From: Actinomycetota bacterium
GTDB taxonomy: Bacteria; Actinomycetota; Thermoleophilia; Gaiellales; Gaiellaceae
DNA length: 11,636 nucleotides
NCBI GenBank assembly: GCA_013812465.1
Contig: JACCTK010000159.1
Location: 1-11,636 of the forward strand
Reading direction: 5' to 3'
The notes below the pieces were generated by a model. That model was given only the letters and a program-made list of their open reading frames with translations. It did no database searches and had not been told where the DNA came from. The position numbers and the translations under genes are program-made. Below, in pieces: positions 6,437-11,636 of the stretch (position 1 is the first letter of the stretch; each line of letters starts with the position of its first letter).

Positions 6437-7372
6437 GTGAGAGCGCCGCTCCTGCTCGTGCTCATGGCGGCGCTCGCCGGGGTAGGCGCAGGGCCGGCTC
6501 TTGCGAGCCAGACGCTCGAGCGGAACGTGACAAGCGTCCGTCTCGCCGTGAACGCGAAGGGTGAGGCACTCATCACCTACACGCGGGCGAACGGGCAGGT
6601 GAGGCGCGTTCTCGCGTGGGGAGCGCTCGACGCGGTCGCCCCCGATCCGAACATCTCGCAGCAGCGCTTCAAGCTGGACTACGCCGGCGGCTGGGGGAAG
6701 TACCGCAAGTCCGGCTACTGGCGCACGTTCGAGAACGTGTGTGGACCCTATCGCGGTCCGGGCCTCGTGCACGGGGTCACGGCTTGCACCGCGCCTGACG
6801 GCACGCACTGGGCGCTCCAGAGCTGGCAGCGCGTGCAGCCGCTTCGCGGACTCGACGCCTTCCTTCCCGACCACATGACCTGGGAGCTGCACCTCTCACA
6901 CTGGTCGAAGCCGCTCGCCGTGCTCGAGGTCTCCCCGAACTGGACGTACGGAGGCTCGCTCCAAGGCCTGTTCGGGCGGCTGCTCTACGAAGGGAAGCCC
7001 GTTCATGGCTTCAAGACGCCGACCTGGAGCCAGACCGACCGAAACGCGCGCTACGTCTACATCGACACGTTCAACTCCGCCTACGGCCCTGGGTGGAAGC
7101 GGGACGGCGCCAAGGTGACGCACGTCGGCAACGGCGGCTTCTGCTACAGCTTCGCGCCGCTGCTCCGCTCCCCGCCCGGCTACCCGGCTGTGCCGACGAT
7201 CTCCGGGAAGGGCGAGCGCCACCGGATCACGGTGATGGGCCCCGGCGTGACGCCCGACATCCAGTGGGAGGGAGCCGCGCTCGGGTCGCACGACCCGGAA
7301 GCCGACAGGGCGTTCGACCAGCTGTTCGACTCGATCCTCGCGGGCGACAACGTCTGCAGGGCTGAGCGCTGA
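6437..7372 (+). CDS. Secreted protein of unknown function
   Basis: A 311-residue protein with a clear signal peptide (MRAPLLLVLMAALAGVGAGP, then ALAS; cleavage after ALA at about residue 23). The mature part begins QTLERNVTSVRLAVNAKGEA, a beta-strand-like opening, and is rich in Trp and Tyr (for example GGWGKYRKSGYWRTF, 84-98). Four cysteines (102, 117, 236, 307) could form two disulfides, in keeping with an extracellular location. I see no catalytic signature and recognise no characterised family, although proteins of this look occur as uncharacterised secreted proteins in actinobacteria. It lies 37 bp after the repeat-protein gene with no terminator between. It may therefore be read from that gene as well as from its own leaderless promoter. 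Transcription should stop at the terminator at 7467-7497. Confidence 0.8.
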   Translation: MRAPLLLVLMAALAGVGAGPALASQTLERNVTSVRLAVNAKGEALITYTRANGQVRRVLAWGALDAVAPDPNISQQRFKLDYAGGWGKYRKSGYWRTFENVCGPYRGPGLVHGVTACTAPDGTHWALQSWQRVQPLRGLDAFLPDHMTWELHLSHWSKPLAVLEVSPNWTYGGSLQGLFGRLLYEGKPVHGFKTPTWSQTDRNARYVYIDTFNSAYGPGWKRDGAKVTHVGNGGFCYSFAPLLRSPPGYPAVPTISGKGERHRITVMGPGVTPDIQWEGAALGSHDPEADRAFDQLFDSILAGDNVCRAER

Positions 7373-7460
7373 GCTTACGTCCGTATCACGCGCCGGTATC
7401 CGGCGGATGCTCAGGCCGCGCCTTGCGGCGGTCGTGTCCAAGCTGTTGCAACGCCACTGA

Positions 7461-7500
7461 ATTGCGAAAAGGGGCCGGATCCATCCCGGCCCCTTTTCAA
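7461..7500. terminator. Bidirectional intrinsic terminator
   Basis: A 12-bp perfect stem, AAAAGGGGCCGG (7467-7478) and CCGGCCCCTTTT (7486-7497), closes a seven-base loop. It can be extended by ATTG/CAAT pairs to 7461-7500 with a two-base bulge. A run of four T follows the GC stem on both strands. It lies between the convergent genes ending at 7372 (plus) and 7607 (minus) and can serve both. The rest of the 7373-7606 gap shows no gene I can support. Confidence 0.85.
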
Positions 7501-7606
7501 TGGCGGCCGTTTCCCAAAACGTCCTATCTCCGGCAGTACCTCTGCTCGTTGGTCGCTCTGCCCAGATGCTCAACGCGTTGAGGTTGAGGTTTTCCCTGGC
7601 CCTGAA

Positions 7607-9121
7607 CTAACGAACGGGCGCTGCTGTGCGTGCTGCAGTGCCGGCCCGGTGCCGATCGAGCGCCGCGAGGAAGTCCTGGTGTTCGACCGCCGGAGTCGGA
7701 TCGCCGGCACCGGAGCGCGTCATCGCGGCGAGCGCGGCCTCTTGGGCAAGAGCCTTCAGGTCCGCCGGGGACATTCCTTCCGTTTTCTGCGCGAGCTCTT
7801 CGAAGGACACTCCAACCGTCGGCATACGGGCGGTATGTAGGCGCAGCATCGCGAGTCGGCCTGCCTCGTCCGGAAGGCCGAGCACGATCGTCCGGGACAG
7901 CCGTCCTCCGCGCAGCAGCGCAGGATCCAGTTGATCTGGACGGTTCGTCGCCCCGATCACGAAGACGCCGCGCTGATCAGCGACGCCGTCGATCTCGGCG
8001 AGCAGCTGGTTCACGTGGCTGTCATGCACCTGGAACTCCCCGCGGCTGCCAGCGATTGCGTCGATCTCGTCGATGAAGATGATCGAGGGACGGTTCTCCC
8101 GCGCGCGCTCGAACAGCTGGCGGATGTTTCGCTCGGACTCGCCGACCCACTTGCTGATCACGTCGGCGCCGGAGATGGGATAGAACGACGCCCGGGCCTG
8201 CGCGGCGAGCACTTTCGCGACTGTCGTCTTTCCGGTGCCAGGCGGGCCTGCCAGGAGCAGGCCGGTGGGGGGCTCGACTCCGAAACGCTTCACCGACTCG
8301 GGGTCTTCGATCACGTCCTGGAGCTGCTGTAGCTGCGCCTTGATCGCAGGATCGAGGATTAACGAGTCCCACGACCAGTGCTCGACGGTCGGCCGGTCTT
8401 GACCGCCATAGCGTTCGATCGCAGCAAGTAGGTGCTTCGTGTCGACCAGCACCTGGTCGCCACTTTCGGTCGCGGCTCGAAATGCCTCGAGCGCGGCGGT
8501 GTCGACGATCTTGGAGATCGCCGCCGGCGTCATGCTTTCGGTGCGGTTGACGAGCTCGTCGAGGTCGACCCCGCTCGCGGTTGGCCGATCATCGAGCTCG
8601 GCCTCGAAGATCGCACGTCGCGCGTCTGCGTCCGGCAGGTCGATCCGGATGTGGCGGTCGAAGCGCCCGGGGCGGATCACCGCCGGGTCGAGATGCTCGA
8701 TCGAGTTGGTCGCCGCCATGACCAGCAACTCTCGCTCGTCGCGGTGTGCCTCGAGTGACGTGAGTAGCTGGTTGACGGTACGACGCGATTCCTGGTCGGG
8801 GGTGTCGTCACGGCGCTGCGCGACGGAGTCGAACTCGTTGAAGAAGAGCAGACAGGGGAGGTGTTGGAGCGCGGTCTGAAACGCCTTGTCGATGTTCTGC
8901 GCGGACTGGCCGACGATCCCGCCGATGAGGTCGCCGGTCGAGACATGCATCAGGTTGAGCCGGTACTCGCCGGCGATCGCGCGCGCGAAGAACGTCTTGC
9001 CGACACCCGGCGGCCCGTGCAGCAGGATTCCGTTCCACTCGATGCCATAGCGCTCAGCGTCGTCCGGATGCTCGAGCATCAGGCCGATGGTCTCCCGCAC
9101 CTCCTGCTTCAGTTGCTCCAT
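7607..9121 (-). CDS. Tandem AAA ATPase, Cdc48/VAT-like (main part of a frameshifted membrane-anchored protein)
   Basis: This 504-residue frame carries two AAA modules of an unfoldase/remodelling ATPase. D1 has Walker A GPPGVGKT (36-43), Walker B LLFFNEFD (91-98), sensor-1 N139 and RPGRFDR (150-156). D2 has GPPGTGKT (292-299), IIFIDEID (347-354), pore loop KWVGES (324-329), sensor-1 N393 and RGGRLSR (404-410). In D1 the Walker B aspartate is Asn95 (codon 8839-8837, AAC), and the pore loop (IGGIVGQS) lacks an aromatic residue. D2 is canonical, so D2 is probably the motor and D1 mainly nucleotide-binding or regulatory. The ATG at 9121 is not the true start: the same frame upstream reads ELTTFEDVGG just before M1, the conserved first strand of an AAA domain. 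That frame joins the frame of 9615-9109 through a single-base loss near 9174-9190. No peptidase domain follows. Confidence 0.9.
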   Translation of the reverse strand: MEQLKQEVRETIGLMLEHPDDAERYGIEWNGILLHGPPGVGKTFFARAIAGEYRLNLMHVSTGDLIGGIVGQSAQNIDKAFQTALQHLPCLLFFNEFDSVAQRRDDTPDQESRRTVNQLLTSLEAHRDERELLVMAATNSIEHLDPAVIRPGRFDRHIRIDLPDADARRAIFEAELDDRPTASGVDLDELVNRTESMTPAAISKIVDTAALEAFRAATESGDQVLVDTKHLLAAIERYGGQDRPTVEHWSWDSLILDPAIKAQLQQLQDVIEDPESVKRFGVEPPTGLLLAGPPGTGKTTVAKVLAAQARASFYPISGADVISKWVGESERNIRQLFERARENRPSIIFIDEIDAIAGSRGEFQVHDSHVNQLLAEIDGVADQRGVFVIGATNRPDQLDPALLRGGRLSRTIVLGLPDEAGRLAMLRLHTARMPTVGVSFEELAQKTEGMSPADLKALAQEAALAAMTRSGAGDPTPAVEHQDFLAALDRHRAGTAARTAAPVR

Positions 9122-9615
9122 CCCGCCGACGTCCTCAAAGGTCGTGAGTTCGTCTGGAGGCTGAACCTCGAACTCGCCGCTCCGCCGCCCATTCCTCCGA
9201 GGCCCCCCAGCAGCCCGCCAAACGAGCCCATCGAGGCAGTGCGCGGCTTGGTCCGCGCCCGAGTCCGCCGCGCGGGCGCGTCACCGTTTGCTGCGTCCAG
9301 CTCGGCCTCCGGTGCGGGCATCGGCTCCGGCATCTCGTCGCTCATCTCGACCCACTGTCCCGTCGTCTCGTCCCAGCGAAAGGACCGCGCGCCCATCCCG
9401 CTCATCATCGACTCGAGCAACCCACCGAATGGGAGCATGCCGAACGGCGACATTCCACCGAACGGGTCCGGCTGATCCCCGTCGCCTCCCGCACGCGCCT
9501 CATCTTCCTGTCGGGCCTGCTCCGCCTCGAATGCGCGGCGACGCCGGCGTGTTGCGCCCGAAACGAGGCTGACGACGGCTACGAGTACGATCAACAAGAA
9601 GAGCAGCGTCAACAC
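9109..9615 (-). CDS. N-terminal membrane anchor and linker of the tandem AAA ATPase (separated by a frameshift)
   Basis: This frame starts at GTG 9615 with one transmembrane helix (MLTLLFLLIVLVAVVSLVSG) followed by an Arg-rich stop-transfer stretch (TRRRRRAFE). A long charged and Gly/Met/Phe-rich linker follows (DPFGGMSPFGMLPFGG, then RWDETTGQWVEM). After the glycine-rich GSFGGLLGGLGGMGGG (about residues 130-145) the reading turns into low-quality sequence and stops at 9109. At that point the overlapping frame takes up the AAA homology. Restoring one base near 9174-9190 yields one protein of about 669 residues: membrane helix, flexible linker, D1, D2. The ATPase would then be tethered facing the cytoplasm. 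An in-frame TAG just upstream limits the start to 9615 or the TTG at 9612. I infer one gene, not two; two overlapping genes are the less likely reading. Confidence 0.75.
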   Translation of the reverse strand: MLTLLFLLIVLVAVVSLVSGATRRRRRAFEAEQARQEDEARAGGDGDQPDPFGGMSPFGMLPFGGLLESMMSGMGARSFRWDETTGQWVEMSDEMPEPMPAPEAELDAANGDAPARRTRARTKPRTASMGSFGGLLGGLGGMGGGAASSRFSLQTNSRPLRTSAGWSN

Positions 9616-9661
9616 ACTGGATGCCTACCCCGCGCGCGCATGCTGCAACCGCCCCAGCAAG

Positions 9662-9808
9662 CTAGAACAGTCGGATCAGGACGTTGACGAGGATCGTCAA
9701 GAGCACGGACGCTCCGAGCGAAAGCAACAGGCAACCGGGAGAACATCCGTAGACGCGTACGCGGCCTTCGCCGACGCCCCTCTGGCCGAACGGACCCTTT
9801 GCTTGCAC
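9662..9808 (-). CDS. Small membrane protein with YGCSPGC motif
   Basis: This 48-residue gene starts at GTG 9808 (alternative GTG at 9823, adding five residues) and stops at TAG 9664-9662. The protein opens with a polar stretch MQAKGPFGQRGVGEGRVRVY, then GCSPGC (21-26) and one hydrophobic helix LLLSLGASVLLTILVNVLIR ending in LF. The RVRVYGCSPGC-plus-helix pattern is one I associate with short conserved actinobacterial proteins. The hydrophobic end, the conserved-looking Cys pair (C22, C26) and the codon pattern all support a real gene. It lies 46 bp upstream of the AAA start on the same strand, so the two may form an operon. Function is unknown; the cysteines could bind metal or be modified. 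A GAGGTG stretch upstream could serve either start. Confidence 0.65.
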   Translation of the reverse strand: MQAKGPFGQRGVGEGRVRVYGCSPGCLLLSLGASVLLTILVNVLIRLF

Positions 9809-9859
9809 ATGTTGAGGATTCACCTCGAAGGCGACGTTCAAACGCGTAACTACCCGAGC

Positions 9860-9883
9860 GGTTTGGCTCTAATACTGGGGTAT
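9860..9883 (+). promoter_or_regulatory. Weak second sigma-B-like promoter candidate
   Basis: GGTTT (9860-9864) and GGGTAT (9878-9883) match the two sigma-B/sigma-F elements, but with 13 bases between GTTT and GGGTAT the spacing is short by about one base or more. It would give a leader of about 200 bases. It may be a weak distal promoter or chance. Confidence 0.25.
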
Positions 9884-10006
9884 CCCCGGCGTATCACAGT
9901 GGGCGAGGTCGACCGCGACGTCGGTGGCGAAGTGGACGCGCGAAGAGTTGCGGAACGCCTTGCGTTTCGATCGTCTCCTGAGAACGCGGCGCACCAGGGA
10001 TAACAC

Positions 10007-10031
10007 GTTTCGGTTCAGCTGGCCAGGGTAT
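10007..10031 (+). promoter_or_regulatory. Sigma-B/sigma-F-type promoter of the ferritin-like/Mn-catalase operon
   Basis: GTTT at 10007-10010, 15 intervening bases, then GGGTAT at 10026-10031. This fits the general-stress sigma-factor consensus (GTTT, about 14-17 bases, GGGTAT) known for Bacillus sigma-B and actinobacterial SigF/SigB. Transcription would start near 10038, leaving a leader of about 55 bases before the ATG at 10093. Mn catalases and ferritin-like proteins are typical members of such stress regulons, so position and content agree. Confidence 0.6.
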
Positions 10032-10092
10032 GGCGGTCTGTACGAGCGCAACGGAGGCTATCGCGCTCACATCTCGAGGAAAGGACCGCACG

Positions 10093-10587
10093 ATGGCAGA
10101 GTTGACGAAGATCGAGTCGAAGATCGGTGAAGTAACGGGCCTGGCGATGGCGGCGCAGGCCGCGACAAAGAAGGTGAGCGGCCTTGCGAAGAAAGAGCAT
10201 CCCGAGCTCGTCTCGAGGCTCGAGAAGATGCACGACGAGGCGGCTGAGACGGAGCGGCGTTGCACGGAGCTTGCGGGCACTTTCGAGGGCAAGAAGACCG
10301 CCATCCTCGAAGAGGCGCGTACGACCAAGGGCAAGGGCGCCGACATGATGTCGACCTATCTCGACGAAGACTCGGACGCGCTGGACGGCTTCGAGTTTCT
10401 GACGATGGCCGAAGCCGGCGAGGTTGGCCATTGGTCGGTCCTGAAGGCGTTGAACAAGAAAGCCGGCTCGGCGGAGATACGTCAGCTCGTGGCCTGGGCG
10501 CTGCCGATTCAACAGAGCCACCTCAGGGGAGTTACCGAGACGTCGCTGGAGCTGGCATCCGAGGATGACCCGAACGCACCAGCGTAG
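10093..10587 (+). CDS. Ferritin-like (four-helix) protein, probable stress/iron protein
   Basis: A 164-residue, largely helical protein. Two ExxH motifs stand where a diiron four-helix bundle would have them: E44-K-M-H47 in the helix ELVSRLEKMHDEAAETERR, and E110-V-G-H113 in FEFLTMAEAGEVGHWSVL. E101 or E107 and H143 (PIQQSHL) are further candidate ligands. This suggests a ferritin-like/hemerythrin-like fold, but I cannot name a characterised family, and metal binding is inferred. The start is ATG 10093, seven bases after a strong GAGGAAAGGA. The longer frame from 10030 begins at GTG inside the leader, runs through that ribosome-binding site, and is rejected. No signal peptide is seen, so it is cytoplasmic. 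It is 38 bp upstream of the Mn catalase, under a sigma-B-type promoter, which suggests joint work in peroxide or iron stress. Confidence 0.82.
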   Translation: MAELTKIESKIGEVTGLAMAAQAATKKVSGLAKKEHPELVSRLEKMHDEAAETERRCTELAGTFEGKKTAILEEARTTKGKGADMMSTYLDEDSDALDGFEFLTMAEAGEVGHWSVLKALNKKAGSAEIRQLVAWALPIQQSHLRGVTETSLELASEDDPNAPA

Positions 10588-10625
10588 GACAGCCTTTCAC
10601 TCTCCCGCCAACTGGAGGTAACACC

Positions 10626-11618
10626 ATGATCCGACGCATCGATCGCATCGCCACTGAGTTGCCGCCCCCTTCGGAGCCAGATCCTGCGGGTGCGGCCGCG
10701 GTTCAGGAGCTCATGGGCGGACGCTTCGGCGAGATGTCGACATTCTTGAACTACACGTTTCAGTCATTCAACTTCCGCAACCGCCAGGGAGCGCGACCCT
10801 TCTACGATCTGATCGCGAACATCGCGGCCGAAGAGTTCGGGCATGTCGAGCTCGTCGCGGCGACCATCAACACGATGCTTACCGGCGCCACGCCGACGGA
10901 CGACGGCCGCGCACCGAAGGCGTCGCTCGCCCCACTCAAAGGAGTGGGCAACCCGCATCACTTTCTGGCTGGTGGCCAGGGCGCCCTGCCGCAAGACTCG
11001 CAGGGACGTCCTTGGACCGGCGACTACATCTTCGCGTCCGGTGATTTGGTCGAGGATCTGACACATAACTTCTTCCTGGAGACGGGCGCACGGAACGGCA
11101 AGCTGAAAGTCTGGGAAATGGTCGAGCACCCGGCGGCGCGAGCCCTGACTGGCTACCTGCTCGTGCGCGGCGGTGTCCATCAGGTGGCCTACGCCCGAGC
11201 GCTCGAGCGCCTGACCGGGGCCGACCTGACGAAGCTCTTCCCGTCGCCGCGCATCCCGACGGAGAAGATTCCGGACTGTAAGCCGCATATCGCGCGCGGC
11301 GAGCATCTGCGGCTCTATCGGTTCTCGCCCAACGACTACCTGGAGCTCAGCGCCGTCTTCAACGGCCCACATCCGGAGACTGGCGAGGATCTCGTCGTGA
11401 TCGACGAGGCGCCGGAGGGAGTGCCGGCGTATGACCTGCCGTCGCAGCCGGCGGTGTTCGCTCCGGACTACGCCCCGGAGGAGATCGCTGAGATCGCCGA
11501 GAAGCTCCGCACGAAAGCCGGTCTACCCAAGAATCCGACAGGCGAGGTTGCGAATGGAAAGGGCTCGACGGCGAAGCCGCGTCGGAGCACTCGTCGAAAG
11601 GTGGCTTCCAAGAAGTAG
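10626..11618 (+). CDS. Manganese catalase
   Basis: This 330-residue protein breaks down hydrogen peroxide with a dimanganese centre. The expected ligands, by comparison with the Lactobacillus plantarum enzyme, are all present: E36 (GRFGEMSTF), E70 and H73 (AAEEFGHVEL), E152 (FFLETGAR) and H185 (RGGVHQVAY). The conserved segments PHHFLAGGQGALPQDSQGRP and GDYIFASGDLVEDL flank the active site. An unusual ~30-residue C-terminal tail (from about 300) is rich in Lys, Arg, Ser and Thr (STAKPRRSTRRKVASKK). It resembles histone-like tails and could bind nucleic acid or polyphosphate. A strong GGAGGT (10614-10619) lies six bases before the ATG. The gene follows the ferritin-like gene in the same operon. 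No terminator is visible in the remaining 18 bases of the window. Confidence 0.96.
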   Translation: MIRRIDRIATELPPPSEPDPAGAAAVQELMGGRFGEMSTFLNYTFQSFNFRNRQGARPFYDLIANIAAEEFGHVELVAATINTMLTGATPTDDGRAPKASLAPLKGVGNPHHFLAGGQGALPQDSQGRPWTGDYIFASGDLVEDLTHNFFLETGARNGKLKVWEMVEHPAARALTGYLLVRGGVHQVAYARALERLTGADLTKLFPSPRIPTEKIPDCKPHIARGEHLRLYRFSPNDYLELSAVFNGPHPETGEDLVVIDEAPEGVPAYDLPSQPAVFAPDYAPEEIAEIAEKLRTKAGLPKNPTGEVANGKGSTAKPRRSTRRKVASKK

Positions 11619-11636
11619 GCCATCTCCACGACTCAT

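Larger units (their letters stand above)
9809..10092. other. Intergenic region between divergent AAA and catalase operons
   Basis: This gap separates the minus-strand small membrane protein/AAA genes from the plus-strand stress operon. It holds the sigma-B-type promoter at 10007-10031 and a weaker look-alike at 9860-9883. The Shine-Dalgarno GAGGAAAGGA (10076-10085) of the ferritin-like gene is also here. I see no gene I can support in it. The open frames crossing it have Arg-rich, unconserved-looking translations and run over the ribosome-binding site. Confidence 0.6.

Noticed and set aside
7373..7460. A gene-tail-like frame ending RLAAVVSKLLQRH-stop just before the terminator.
   Set aside because: It could be the end of a lost gene such as a recombinase, but it is too short and no family is recognisable.
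8861..9475. A 204-codon plus-strand frame opposite the AAA gene.
   Set aside because: Antisense of the AAA gene and its linker; low-complexity Pro/Ser-rich translation without support.
9924..10130. A 68-codon plus-strand frame (AKWTREELRNALRFDRLL...) before the ferritin-like gene.
   Set aside because: It crosses the sigma-B-like promoter, the strong ribosome-binding site and the start of the next gene in another frame; no own Shine-Dalgarno or recognisable family.
1..11636. tRNA, rRNA, riboswitch and CRISPR signals.
   Set aside because: Read for T-loop/anticodon patterns and spaced repeats on both strands by eye; none found.

Overview
The window is high-GC throughout and looks like chromosomal DNA of an actinobacterium. 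The small YGCSPGC-type membrane protein, the secreted repeat proteins and the ferritin-like/Mn-catalase pair make me lean towards the Thermoleophilia/Gaiellales side. That placement rests on remembered family distribution, not on a computed phylogeny.

Layout. (1) 1-223, minus strand: two gene remnants fused back to back, the first ~33 codons of a class III adenylyl/guanylyl cyclase joined to an internal piece of an IS630-family transposase. (2) 241-2743: dnaG (DNA primase), immediately followed by a SMUG1-type uracil-DNA glycosylase. The glycosylase gene sits between two ~45-bp direct repeats, each carrying the last codons of dnaG and a GC-rich palindrome. (3) 2737-3654, minus strand: a PAPS-type sulfotransferase convergent to the glycosylase and divergent from the next block. 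(4) 3603-7372, plus strand: two tandem paralogous secreted proteins. The first is broken by four frameshifts, and both have the same TTGACA-17-GA(C/G)AGT promoter. An unrelated secreted protein with a probable leaderless promoter follows, and the block ends at a strong bidirectional terminator at 7467-7497. (5) 9808-7607, minus strand: a 48-aa membrane protein, then a membrane-anchored tandem-AAA ATPase that the sequence splits in two by one frameshift. (6) 10007-11618, plus strand: a sigma-B-type promoter driving a ferritin-like protein and a manganese catalase, an oxidative/general stress operon.

How the genes relate. Genome maintenance (primase, uracil repair) lies on the left, cell-envelope and secreted functions in the middle, and stress defence on the right. 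The best candidates for something under-described are the small membrane protein plus membrane-anchored AAA pair, whose first AAA domain has an Asn in place of the Walker B Asp, and the repeat-flanked glycosylase. Five frameshifts (four in the secreted pseudogene, one in the AAA gene) are all explained by loss of a single base, four of them in runs of identical bases. Sequencing or assembly error must therefore be excluded before calling either gene inactive.
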